Part shown: in pieces, positions 40,687 through 52,213 of the stretch
How the letters are laid out: every line of letters begins with the position of its first letter
How positions within the stretch are numbered: position 1 is the stretch's first letter
Source of the DNA: an uncultured Collinsella sp.
GTDB taxonomy: Bacteria > Actinomycetota > Coriobacteriia > Coriobacteriales > Coriobacteriaceae
Reading direction: 5' to 3'
Assembly: GCA_937923795.1 (NCBI GenBank)
Contig: CALDWI010000032.1
Span: 52,671 to 116,670, forward strand
Length of the DNA stretch: 64,000 nucleotides
Position numbers and translations under genes: made by a program
Notes under the pieces: model-generated
Database searches by the model: none
Told to the model about the DNA's origin: nothing
Seen by the model: the letters and a program-made list of their open reading frames with translations, nothing else

Positions 40687-41916
40687 ATGGATCGAAATCA
40701 ACTCGACCCCAGTGTCCCCAGCACCACGGAGGCCAAGAAGGTCCCCCTTATCATCAAGGTCTACGCAGTCCTGTGCACCCTATCTGGCGTGGGCACGCTC
40801 CCGTCAGTCGCCGTCTTTATGTGGCAGGTCATCACCGCACTCATTAACGGCAACGTCGCCGCTAAGCTCGGTGATAACACCCTGGTCGCGGTTGGCCTTA
40901 TCGTCGCCGGCATTATGCTCTCGGCGGCAAGCGCGATCATCTTGATCGTCTTTGGCCTGGACCTCATCAAGGACCAGCGGCGCAATGCCGCCCGCCTGTC
41001 TTACGTCCTCATCGCATTTACCGTCGTGGAGCTTTTAGTTGACGTGATGCTCCAGGGCATCGGACCCTTCCTGCTGCGCCCCGCCGTCCAGCTTGTCATC
41101 CTCATTGCGCTGTCGGCCACCGTCGACCCCACGCTACGCCAGGAGCGCGAACTGCAGCGCCGTCTGCAAGAGATGCTCGACCGCGATGCCGCCGCCGAGG
41201 GGATGCTCGGCCGCGACGAAACCGGCGAGGGCTACATCAAGCTCAACTACTTCAACCTGTTCTGGGTATTCTTCGTCTGCAGCGTGTTAGGTCTCATTCT
41301 CGAGGAAGTCTGGCATATGGTCGTCGTCGATCCCGGCGTCTATCAGGACCGTGCCGGTATGCTATTTGGCCCCTTTAGCCCCATCTACGGATTTGGCGCG
41401 GTGCTCATGACCATGGCGCTCAACCGCTTCTATAAAAAGAATCCTCTGATCATTTTCCTGGTAAGTGCCCTGATCGGCGGCGCTTTCGAGGTGTTTGTAG
41501 GCTGGTTTATGCAGACCTCATTTGGCGTGGTGTCGTGGAGCTATTCACACATTAGGCTATTCGGCATGCCCGATCCCATCGCGGTATTGACCGGGGGACG
41601 CACATGCACGCCGTTTGCCTGCATGTGGGGCCTGGGTGGCCTCATCTGGATCAAGGTCTTGCTGCCGCGCCTGCTTAAGCTCATCAATATGATTCCATGG
41701 AAACGCCGCTACTCTGCTACCGTCATCCTGACCGCCGTCATGTTGATCGACGGCGTCATGACGTTGCAATCGCTCGACTATTGGTATCAGCGCGTCAACG
41801 GAACCGTTCGAAATATTCCCGTCGCACAGTTCTATGATAAGCATTTCGATAACGAATATATGGAGAACCGTTTTCAGAGTATGACCATGAGCCCCAAGGA
41901 CGCCACACGCGTGTAG
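40687..41916 (+). CDS. Membrane protein of the putative ABC-transporter type IV permease family (PF06541-like)
   Basis: A 409-residue protein with about nine hydrophobic segments. The first three (about 20-140) precede a charged cytoplasmic stretch (RQERELQRRLQEMLDRDAAAEG). The rest matches the PF06541 pattern: FWVFFVCSVLGLILEEVWH, GPFSPIYGFGAVLM, a GRTCTPFACMWGLGGL motif and a C-terminal helix. Members are common in gut anaerobes and of unknown function despite the family name. It is a single gene, ended by a strong bidirectional terminator. Confidence 0.75.
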   Translation: MDRNQLDPSVPSTTEAKKVPLIIKVYAVLCTLSGVGTLPSVAVFMWQVITALINGNVAAKLGDNTLVAVGLIVAGIMLSAASAIILIVFGLDLIKDQRRNAARLSYVLIAFTVVELLVDVMLQGIGPFLLRPAVQLVILIALSATVDPTLRQERELQRRLQEMLDRDAAAEGMLGRDETGEGYIKLNYFNLFWVFFVCSVLGLILEEVWHMVVVDPGVYQDRAGMLFGPFSPIYGFGAVLMTMALNRFYKKNPLIIFLVSALIGGAFEVFVGWFMQTSFGVVSWSYSHIRLFGMPDPIAVLTGGRTCTPFACMWGLGGLIWIKVLLPRLLKLINMIPWKRRYSATVILTAVMLIDGVMTLQSLDYWYQRVNGTVRNIPVAQFYDKHFDNEYMENRFQSMTMSPKDATRV

Positions 41917-41948
41917 CAAACGCCAGAGCAAAATAGCTCCAACACATC

Positions 41949-41989
41949 AAAGCCCGCTGGCAGATCTACATGAACTGCCGGCGGGCTTT
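41949..41989. terminator. Bidirectional terminator between convergent genes
   Basis: AAAGCCCGCTGGCAG and CTGCCGGCGGGCTTT pair around a 10-nt loop, with A-rich and T-rich flanks for both directions. Confidence 0.85.
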
Positions 41990-42022
41990 CGCTATAGACA
42001 GACTCGGATTGCCGACGAGGCC

Positions 42023-42439
42023 TTACGCCTCGCGCTCGACCTCGCTCACGCACTCGTTCTTGATGGTGCCGACGAGCGACTGCAGCGCATCGACCACATG
42101 CGGGCGAATGTCTCCGCCAATGAGCACGAGCATGATGTCGTCGCCCACGGTAAGCTCGCCGCTCGCCAGCCACACGCGCACATAGCCGATACCCGGCATC
42201 GTGCGCGTCGCCTCGATAGCGGCCTGCACCTTTTCGGCATCGAAGCCAAACACCATGCCGCCCACCTTGTGGCCTGGCGCCACGCCATCGGTCTCGACTC
42301 CGCGCACTTCGGCCTTGGGCGTCGCGCGCACCACGCCGTTGTGTGTCAGGTACATCCCACAATCAGCCGCCGAAACATCGGCCTTGGCTTCGCGCAGCCA
42401 AGCATCAACCGAAGGCATCGATTTGCCGTTCTCAAGCAT
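42023..42439 (-). CDS. MoaE-like protein (molybdopterin synthase large-subunit family), divergent
   Basis: A 138-residue protein. GMYLTHNGVVRATPKAE, GMVFGFDAEKVQAAIEATR, IGYVRVWLASGELTVGDDIMLVLIGGD and the final helix resemble MoaE. In MoaE two lysines near the C-terminus are catalytic; here one aligns (K in GTIKNE), while the second position reads SEVE with no lysine. No moaD or other molybdopterin genes adjoin. It could be a MoaE relative with another role. The ATG at 42439 is preferred because AGGAG is five bases upstream. Confidence 0.65.
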   Translation of the reverse strand: MLENGKSMPSVDAWLREAKADVSAADCGMYLTHNGVVRATPKAEVRGVETDGVAPGHKVGGMVFGFDAEKVQAAIEATRTMPGIGYVRVWLASGELTVGDDIMLVLIGGDIRPHVVDALQSLVGTIKNECVSEVEREA

Positions 42440-42475
42440 CATTTCTCCTTTCACCGTCATTGAGTAGCCCATAAT

Positions 42476-43474
42476 CTATTCCTCGACCGGCGTGAGCACC
42501 ATGACGGCACGTGTGTTGCTCAGCGATAACGAACGACAGGTCACAAGCGTTACGACCTTGGTTGCCGAAGCAGCACGATCGGTGGCATCGCTCGCCACGG
42601 CAGAGGCACCGTCGAGCATCTCGGACAGGTAGTTCTTGAGCCCGTCGTCGCCCTCAAAATTGGGTGTGCGCGCCTTGGCATACGTGTCCTCGACAACTTT
42701 GGTCGCCAGTGGTCGCAGTTTATAGGTGGCGTCGCGCGTGATGTAATACGCGTACTCTATGCTGTCGAACGTCACCTGATCGGTCGTGTCCGAGATCACA
42801 TTGAACATCGATCCGTCGTTCATGTGGTGGCCGTAGATCGTGGTCTGCTGATCCACCATGCCCGGCGCGGTGTCATTGCTATCCAGGAAAATGGCCCCGG
42901 ATGCATTGGCCGTACCGTCGAACAGCGTGTTGAGGTATTTGGAGTTGTTGTTGGTCTGCACCACGGGATAGTTGATGTTGGTTCCCGGCGCGTAAATCCA
43001 ACCCACAACCTCGGGATTTGTCTGGGCAAGTGCATCGAAGTCGATAATCGGCACGCCGCTGGCGTCCTTATCGCTTACATATTGCTTCTCGATTTTCTGG
43101 TACGAATCGCTTGCCTGTTTATAGCCAATCTGAGCATTGATAAAGATGGCAGCGGCGGCAACAATCAGGCCGATGCCGATGATGATGAGCAGAATGGGAA
43201 TAATGGAGCGGCGCTTTTTGCGCGGCGGCTCGGTGTAATCCGACGGCGCGGCATGCGATGAAGACCGGGGCGGCTTCTTAGCGTTGCTATAAGATGAAGG
43301 TCGATATGCGGCTGGCGCGTCCTGTCGACGATGCGTCGCCGGCGTCACGGGGCGCGGCGCGCGCGGCTGCTGAGGAGAGGATGTCCGACCCTGCTGTGCC
43401 GCATGGGCAGCACCCGGCTTCGACGGATCGGGAATCTGAGAAGCCTTGAATCGTTTTCCCTGATAGTCGGACAT
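42476..43474 (-). CDS. Class B-type sortase with long cytoplasmic N-terminal region
   Basis: A 332-residue sortase. Residues 1-88 are a Pro/Ser/Arg-rich, presumably disordered cytoplasmic tail; 89-113 form the membrane anchor. The catalytic domain has H216 (TTIYGHHM), C313 (TLVTC) and R322 (SNTRAV). Sortase B enzymes process NPQTN-like or pilin substrates; the anchored protein at the window's right end has an LPXTG-like MPSTG signal, so it is not necessarily the substrate. AAGGAG precedes the start. It sits between purE and the MoaE-like gene in one minus-strand run. Confidence 0.9.
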   Translation of the reverse strand: MSDYQGKRFKASQIPDPSKPGAAHAAQQGRTSSPQQPRAPRPVTPATHRRQDAPAAYRPSSYSNAKKPPRSSSHAAPSDYTEPPRKKRRSIIPILLIIIGIGLIVAAAAIFINAQIGYKQASDSYQKIEKQYVSDKDASGVPIIDFDALAQTNPEVVGWIYAPGTNINYPVVQTNNNSKYLNTLFDGTANASGAIFLDSNDTAPGMVDQQTTIYGHHMNDGSMFNVISDTTDQVTFDSIEYAYYITRDATYKLRPLATKVVEDTYAKARTPNFEGDDGLKNYLSEMLDGASAVASDATDRAASATKVVTLVTCRSLSLSNTRAVMVLTPVEE

Positions 43475-43509
43475 GGCTCTCCTTATACTGCGGTGAAACG
43501 GCGGAACGC

Positions 43510-43974
43510 CTAGGCGTCGGCCATCTCCTGCTTCATCTTCTCGATAACCTTGCGGTACTCGGGGTCGCAAGCGCCCAGAATCTGTGTGGCGTAGATGGCG
43601 GCGTTCTTGGCGCCGTTGATGGCAACGCAGGCCACGGGCACGCCCGAAGGCATCTGCACCATCGACAGCAGCGAATCCATGCCGCCCAGGTCACTCGTCT
43701 TCATAGGCACGCCGATGACCGGCAGCGGCGTAAAGGCAGCCACGACACCACCCAGGTGAGCGGCCTTGCCGGCGGCGGCGATAATCACTTTGATACCGCG
43801 ATCGGCGGCAGTCGAGGCCCACTCGTGGACCTTCGCCGGCGTGCGGTGTGCGCTCGCAATGACGAGCTCATAGGGCACACCGAGTGCCTCGAGCTCGGCG
43901 GTGCAACCTTCCATAACACCCAGATCGGACTTGGAGCCCATGATGATCCCGACAACCGGCTTTTGATCTGCCAT
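43510..43974 (-). CDS. purE: N5-carboxyaminoimidazole ribonucleotide mutase
   Basis: A 154-residue class I PurE: GIIMGSKSDLGVMEG, SAHRTP, AAGKAAHLGGVVAA and GVPMKTSDLGGMDSLLSMVQMPSGVPVA. It interconverts N5-CAIR and CAIR. The ATG at 43974 has AGGAGG about nine bases upstream; a TTG two codons earlier is possible. No purK is adjacent. Confidence 0.95.
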   Translation of the reverse strand: MADQKPVVGIIMGSKSDLGVMEGCTAELEALGVPYELVIASAHRTPAKVHEWASTAADRGIKVIIAAAGKAAHLGGVVAAFTPLPVIGVPMKTSDLGGMDSLLSMVQMPSGVPVACVAINGAKNAAIYATQILGACDPEYRKVIEKMKQEMADA

Positions 43975-44060
43975 AAACAAAGACCTCCTGTTGAGAGCGG
44001 TGACGCGGCGGATCCGCGACCCTTAACTACTGAGAGTAGTATAGCTGCTCCCGTCCCTGC

Positions 44061-44165
44061 GGTCCCCGGGTGCCCCGCGTCGGGCTGGGTTTTTATCTTC
44101 GCTCCCCTTGCTTCGCAAAGTCGCTCAGACAATAAACCCAGCCCGCCGCGGGGCACCCGGGGACC
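44061..44165. repeat. Very stable 35-bp-arm hairpin between carB and purE
   Basis: Arms 44061-44095 and 44131-44165 are complementary except for about three positions and begin GGTCCCCGGGTGCCCCGC. The loop contains CTTGCTTCGCAAAG. It lies in the 333-bp gap upstream of purE and downstream of carB. Confidence 0.85.
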
Positions 44166-44206
44166 TACCGGGAATTGCCATGACATACGTTGGCTGAAAT
44201 ATTAAC

Positions 44207-44242
44207 GTGGGATCCGCCGTTCGAACGAACGGCGGATCCCAC
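44207..44242. repeat. Perfect 36-bp palindrome downstream of carB
   Basis: GTGGGATCCGCCGTTCGA and its exact complement meet at the centre with no loop. A partial copy of one half (GGCGGATCCGC) occurs at about 44008. On the plus strand it is followed by CACTTTTTATT, so it may act as a terminator in that direction. Confidence 0.85.
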
Positions 44243-44307
44243 ACTCACTTTTTATTCAGCCCTAGTCATCGCGCAAAGCCCCTCCCGCCCCGGCCGGACA
44301 GGTCACA

Positions 44308-47622
<3,315 letters not shown>

Positions 47623-47623
47623 G

Positions 47624-49063
47624 TTAGTTCTCCTCGGTCTCAGCGGTCTCGGACTCAGCAAAGTTCCAGCCGGCAAGGCGGTCCTTCGCGGTATCGATGT
47701 CCAGGTAGTTCTCCTCGCCGTCCATGAGTCGCGTAAAGGCGGTAAAGAGATAGTGGGCATCGGTGGGGCCAGGCGAGGCCTCGGGGTGGTACTGGACCGA
47801 GAAGCACGGGGCGTCGAGCAGCTGGATGCCCTCGGCGGTGCCGTCGTTGAGGTTCACATGTGTCAGGCGAATGCGGCCAAAGCGCTCGTTCATCACGACC
47901 GGCGCGATTCCACGGCGCACCCAGACGCGCAGATCTCCATCAGCCGCATGCTCGGTCTCGCCGCCGGAAAGCTCGGGGACAAGCTTGCCCAAGCTGGGGA
48001 ACAGCAGGCCAAAGCCGTGGTTTTGCGCGGTGATCTCCACGCGGCGGCTCACCAGGTTCATGACCGGCTGGTTGCCACCGCGGTGACCGAACTTAAGCTT
48101 TTCCATCTGGGCGCCGCAGGCCAGGCTGATCATCTGGTGACCAAGACAAATACCAAAGACCGGCACCTTGCCGATCAGCTGCTGCACCTGCTCGTAGGTC
48201 TCCACCACGGCGTCGGGGTCGCCGGGGCCATTGGACAAAAAGACACCGTCGGGATTCATGTCGAGCACCTCACTCGCGGGCGTATCCCACGGCACGACGG
48301 TAAGGTCGCAGCCGGCGCGGACCAGCCCCTCCAGAATACCGCGCTTCACACCGCAGTCGTAGGCGACCACCTTGTGACGGGCAGGAGCGACAGCCGCAAG
48401 TGCAAAGTCATGCGTGGCAGGCAGGTCGACGGCGGCAAAGGCGTGGGGCTCAGGGCAGCTCACGGTCTTGACCAGGTTCTTGCCTACCAGCGTGGGCGCT
48501 GCGGCCAGACGCTCGGCAAGCTCGTCGACGTCGAAGATCTCGGTCGAGATAATGCCCATCTTGGAACCATTATCGCGCAGATGGCGCACCAGGGCGCGGG
48601 TGTCGACACCCTCGATAGCGACGATGCCGTGAGCGCGCAGGTACTCCGGCACGCTGACGGCCGAGCGCCAGTTAGAAGGCGTGGCGCACATGTCGCGAAC
48701 GATCATGCCGCGCATAGCCGGAGCGCTCGCAGGGCGCACGGCGTCGCCGGGGAAGGCCGACTGGACGTCGGTCTCGTCGATACCGTAATTGCCGATCTGC
48801 GGATAGGTCATGGTTACGATTTGGCCGGCATAACTCGGGTCGGTCATGACCTCAAAGTAGCCCTCGAGCGAGGTGTTGAAGCAGACTTCGCCGGTCGCGG
48901 TGCCCTCGGCGCCGCATGCACGTCCATAAAAAATGGTCCCATCCTCAAGATACAGGATGCAGGGACCACAGGTGCCCTTGCTGGTTTTGGCCAGCATACG
49001 CTGGCAAAGCTCGCTGGGCGCGAAGGTGCGGGCGGCAGCGCCCGCGGTATGGTTGTTCGCCAT
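47624..49063 (-). CDS. carA: Carbamoyl-phosphate synthase small (glutaminase) chain
   Basis: A 479-residue protein, longer than typical CarA (about 360-390). The N-terminal CPSase domain starts near residue 38 (CILYLEDGTIFYGRA), and the class I glutaminase shows FGICLGHQMISLACGA (nucleophile Cys) and FSVQYHPEASPGPTD (catalytic His and Glu). Extra length comes from a 35-residue N-terminal extension and an acidic tail with an insertion near residue 390. AAGGAG precedes the start. It is the first gene of carAB. Confidence 0.96.
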   Translation of the reverse strand: MANNHTAGAAARTFAPSELCQRMLAKTSKGTCGPCILYLEDGTIFYGRACGAEGTATGEVCFNTSLEGYFEVMTDPSYAGQIVTMTYPQIGNYGIDETDVQSAFPGDAVRPASAPAMRGMIVRDMCATPSNWRSAVSVPEYLRAHGIVAIEGVDTRALVRHLRDNGSKMGIISTEIFDVDELAERLAAAPTLVGKNLVKTVSCPEPHAFAAVDLPATHDFALAAVAPARHKVVAYDCGVKRGILEGLVRAGCDLTVVPWDTPASEVLDMNPDGVFLSNGPGDPDAVVETYEQVQQLIGKVPVFGICLGHQMISLACGAQMEKLKFGHRGGNQPVMNLVSRRVEITAQNHGFGLLFPSLGKLVPELSGGETEHAADGDLRVWVRRGIAPVVMNERFGRIRLTHVNLNDGTAEGIQLLDAPCFSVQYHPEASPGPTDAHYLFTAFTRLMDGEENYLDIDTAKDRLAGWNFAESETAETEEN

Positions 49064-49121
49064 AATTCTCCTTCCCGGTCTCACAGGACCGGCTTAAAGG
49101 TGTGTAGTTAGGCCTCGCGGT

Positions 49122-49127
49122 ATTGTA
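49122..49127 (-). promoter_or_regulatory. Candidate -10 of carAB
   Basis: TACAAT on the minus strand about 60 bases upstream of the carA start. No good -35 was seen, and no PyrR-type attenuator was recognised. Confidence 0.35.
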
Positions 49128-49233
49128 ACCGCAAGCATGCCTCATGGCGTTAATTTCATCGAAATGTTTACGAAATGATAATTATGACTTTCTATGCATA
49201 ATGATTATTTAATCCCCGTCCTAGAATAATTAT

Positions 49234-49260
49234 CCCGCGTGGGCTTGTGGCTCACGCGGG
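49234..49260 (-). terminator. Hairpin ending the ABC exporter-membrane protein transcript
   Basis: CCCGCGTG and CACGCGGG pair around an 11-nt loop, 11 bases after the stop of the 321-residue gene. The following minus-strand sequence (ATAATTATTCT) is AT-rich but not a pure T-tract. Confidence 0.65.
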
Positions 49261-49271
49261 ATGATGACGTC

Positions 49272-50237
49272 TTACTTTCTCTTGTCCTGCTCCAGCAAAT
49301 CGGACGGTGAGCGATCGGGCTTGCCACCGCGGAAAATCTCGCGGCCATGCAGACGATGCTCCAGGTCACGTTCGGCCTTTTCCTCGTCAATCTTGGTCTG
49401 GCTAACCACCGGGTCCTCAATCAACGACGACACCGAGTTCACCTGCTTCTGAATGCGTTCGGCGATGGTGTCATCCATACTCACGATGCGCATCTTCCAG
49501 TCGATACTCGTGGCGTTGGATGAGCTCTTGGTCCACACGAACGTCAAAATGGCGCTCTGGTGGCCCCGCGCGGGGAACATGCCAAAGAAGGAATCGTGCT
49601 GAATGTTGCTATCCTCGTCGATATAGGCGTGAACGTTATACACCACGCGGTCGATCTTATCGTTGAGCAGCGCGTTGGTCGCAAGCGCCGCGGCCTGGAT
49701 CTGCCCGTTGGACAGCAGCTCGAGCTCGTTGGCAGACGATGTGTCCAACACCGTCACCTCGACCGTGCCCGTACGCTCATCGGCTTCATCGACGGTAAAG
49801 TCGAGCGGGAACTGCGTAAAGCCGTTGCCCCACTCAAGGCCGCCCTTCAGCGCCGTCGAAACGGTATCGACCGAAACGCTCTCGGACAGGTTGGCGGTAT
49901 TCAGGCGACGCATCACGCCGTAGCCAATCTGCATGCCCACGATCAGCACCAAGATGCCGATAACCACGGCCATGGCAGTCTTCGTAATGGTATGGCTCAC
50001 CTGCGAACCCGAAGGATCGTCCTCGGACAGCGGGTCGATATGTTTTGCCTGGCTCGCGCGGTCCTCGCTGCGCAGCTGCGCTAGCGCCGCTTTGTCACCG
50101 CGCTTGGCCGCGGCCTCTTTCTCGCGCATGCGCTCGGTACGCTTTTTGGCAAGCGTAGGATCCAAGACGCCGGATGCATCGATTTCGGAGAATAACTCCG
50201 TCACTTCTTCCGGAGTCAAAGGGTTCTTGTCAGCCAT
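49272..50237 (-). CDS. Single-pass membrane protein of unknown function
   Basis: A 321-residue protein not recognised as any named family. Residues 1-80 are charged and cytoplasmic (ELFSEIDASGVLDP, then a Lys/Arg/Glu-rich helix). One membrane segment covers about 87-108 (AMAVVIGILVLIVGMQIGYGV). A mixed alpha/beta extracellular region follows to about 270, then a charged tail (EEKAERDLEHRLHGREIFRGG). It starts 19 bases after the ABC exporter stop with AGGAAG as SD, so it probably works with that exporter or is simply co-expressed. Confidence 0.85.
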   Translation of the reverse strand: MADKNPLTPEEVTELFSEIDASGVLDPTLAKKRTERMREKEAAAKRGDKAALAQLRSEDRASQAKHIDPLSEDDPSGSQVSHTITKTAMAVVIGILVLIVGMQIGYGVMRRLNTANLSESVSVDTVSTALKGGLEWGNGFTQFPLDFTVDEADERTGTVEVTVLDTSSANELELLSNGQIQAAALATNALLNDKIDRVVYNVHAYIDEDSNIQHDSFFGMFPARGHQSAILTFVWTKSSSNATSIDWKMRIVSMDDTIAERIQKQVNSVSSLIEDPVVSQTKIDEEKAERDLEHRLHGREIFRGGKPDRSPSDLLEQDKRK

Positions 50238-50256
50238 AAACTTCCTGTCATATCAA

Positions 50257-52029
50257 TCAGTCGAGCTCGTGCGCACGCGCACCTTCGAACTGCATTCGAT
50301 AGTAACGGGCATAGGTGCCGCCACGGGCGAGAAGCTGTTCATGCGTGCCACGTTCCACAACGCGACCATGCTCAACGGTCGCAATCTCATCGGCGTGTTT
50401 AATGGTCGAGAGACGGTGGGCGATGATGATTGTGGTACGGCCGCGTGCCAGCTCTTCGAGCGACTCCTGGACCGCCTCCTCGCTCTCGTTATCCAAAGCG
50501 CTCGTCGCCTCGTCCAGAATCAGGATCTTGGGGTTCTTGAGAAACACGCGCGCGATGGCAACGCGCTGCTTCTGTCCGCCCGAAAGACGGCTGCCGCGCT
50601 CGCCCACGACCGTGTTATAGCCCTGTGGAAGCGACTCGATAAAGGCATCGATGTTGGCGCGACGGGCGGCCTCAGCGATCTCTTCCGCCGTAGCACCCGG
50701 CTTGCCGTAGGCGATGTTCTCGCCAATCGTACCGTCAAACAGGTAGACATCCTGCTGCACCAGGCCGATGGCACGGCGCAGGCTATGCTGCGTCACGTCA
50801 CGCACGTCCTGGCCGTCGATGCTAATGGATCCGGCAGCCACGTCATAAAAGCGCGGCAGCAGCGAACAGGTCGTGGACTTGCCGCCGCCCGAGGGGCCAA
50901 CCAGCGCGATGGTCTGCCCGGGCTTGATAGACAGGTCCATATGGTCGATAACGGGACGCTCGTCGGCATCGCCCTCGCCCAGCTCAACGTCCTCGTAGTT
51001 AAAGCACACGTCGTGATACTCCACGGCGCCGGCAGTCACCTGCAGATCAGTGGCGCCCGGCTTGTCCTGGATATCCGGCGCGGTCGAGAGCACCTCGTCC
51101 ATACGCTTAAAGCCGGCGATAGCCTTCTGATACGTTTCGGCCGAATTGACGAGCGTCTCAAGCGGCGTGCAGAACAGCGAAATATAGAGTGCAAAGGTCG
51201 CCATATCGACCGCCTGCAGCTGTCCCTTGGCGACCAGCCAGCCGCCCAGCAGCACCACGATCACATAGAGCACACCCGAGAGCAGGCCATACGTCGCGGT
51301 ATAGACGCCCATGGCGTGATACATGTTCTCCTTGGACGAAAGATAGCGATCGTTTGAGGCGCGGAACTTGAAGCGTTCGGTCTCCTCATTGGCAAAGCTC
51401 TTGACCACGCGCATGCCCGCCAGCGAATCCTGCAGCTGCGCATTAATGCCGCTGATTTTTTTGCGGTTGTCGCTAAAGACCTCGCGCATGCGCATGTTCT
51501 GCCAAAACATGATGACCGCAAACGCTGCCGTCACCACAGCCATGGCAAGCGCCAGCACCGGGGCGATGGTAAAGAGGATCACAAACGAGCCGATAATCTC
51601 GATGCCGCAGATGATGATCCACTCGGGCACGTGATGCGCCGCCTCGCAGATATCGAACAGGTCGTTGACCACGCGGCTCATCATGTCGCCCGAGCTGTTG
51701 CGGTCGAAGTATGCAAAGCTAAAGCGCTCATACTGGTCGAACAGGTCCTCGCGCATTTTGGACTCCATACGCGCGCCCATCACGTGACCCCAATAGCTCA
51801 CAAAATAGCGGCAGGCGCAGCGGACGGCATACATCAGCACCAAGCCCACCGCGATCATGCCGAGCGCCTGCATAATGGCAGCCTGACCCTGAGTAAATAG
51901 CCCGCCGGTCAAATTGCGCAGGATAATGGGGAACGCCAGGTCAATGGCGGCAAGCACCAGAGCACAAACAGTATCAGCAACAAAAAGCCCCATCTGGGGC
52001 TTGTAATACGAAAGAAACCTCTTCAGCAT
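50257..52029 (-). CDS. ABC exporter, fused permease-ATPase (MdlB/MsbA-like)
   Basis: A 590-residue half-transporter. The six-helix type 1 exporter domain covers about 15-310 (FDRNSSGDMMSRVVND intracellular loop). The ATPase has Walker A GPSGGGKST, Q-loop LVQQDVYLFDGTI, signature LSGGQKQR, Walker B ILILDEATSALD and the AHRLSTI switch. It likely acts as a homodimer exporting lipids, drugs or peptides. The ATG at 52029 is preceded by GTAAGG and by a hairpin at 52039-52062. An upstream in-frame ATG inside the intergenic repeat is rejected. Confidence 0.93.
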   Translation of the reverse strand: MLKRFLSYYKPQMGLFVADTVCALVLAAIDLAFPIILRNLTGGLFTQGQAAIMQALGMIAVGLVLMYAVRCACRYFVSYWGHVMGARMESKMREDLFDQYERFSFAYFDRNSSGDMMSRVVNDLFDICEAAHHVPEWIIICGIEIIGSFVILFTIAPVLALAMAVVTAAFAVIMFWQNMRMREVFSDNRKKISGINAQLQDSLAGMRVVKSFANEETERFKFRASNDRYLSSKENMYHAMGVYTATYGLLSGVLYVIVVLLGGWLVAKGQLQAVDMATFALYISLFCTPLETLVNSAETYQKAIAGFKRMDEVLSTAPDIQDKPGATDLQVTAGAVEYHDVCFNYEDVELGEGDADERPVIDHMDLSIKPGQTIALVGPSGGGKSTTCSLLPRFYDVAAGSISIDGQDVRDVTQHSLRRAIGLVQQDVYLFDGTIGENIAYGKPGATAEEIAEAARRANIDAFIESLPQGYNTVVGERGSRLSGGQKQRVAIARVFLKNPKILILDEATSALDNESEEAVQESLEELARGRTTIIIAHRLSTIKHADEIATVEHGRVVERGTHEQLLARGGTYARYYRMQFEGARAHELD

Positions 52030-52038
52030 AATCACCTT

Positions 52039-52062
52039 ACGCGGTTTTACCAAACCGCGTTT
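52039..52062 (-). promoter_or_regulatory. Hairpin directly upstream of the ABC exporter ribosome-binding site
   Basis: On the minus strand AAACGCGGTTT-GGTA-AAACCGCGT forms a 9-10-bp stem ending just before the AAGGTG ribosome-binding site. It could modulate translation or mRNA stability. Confidence 0.55.
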
Positions 52063-52076
52063 CGTCTCGACGCTGC

Positions 52077-52174
52077 AAGTGCTCCATTTGAACAATCTGG
52101 CCTTCAATCGTCGGTCGCGTATATCCATACGCTTCCCTCCTCTTTTAGGCCACCTTGTCTCAAATGGAGCACTT
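52077..52174. repeat. Intergenic inverted repeat upstream of the ABC exporter
   Basis: Arms 52077-52102 and 52148-52174 share AAGTGCTCCATTTGA and a GGCC inner end, about 21 of 26 paired. The 45-nt loop contains GCGTATATCCATACGC, itself a small hairpin. It lies between the Nudix gene and the exporter. Confidence 0.75.
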
Positions 52175-52213
52175 TCGCTGACTTACACAAACCTGCGGGA
52201 TCATCCCCGCTCG

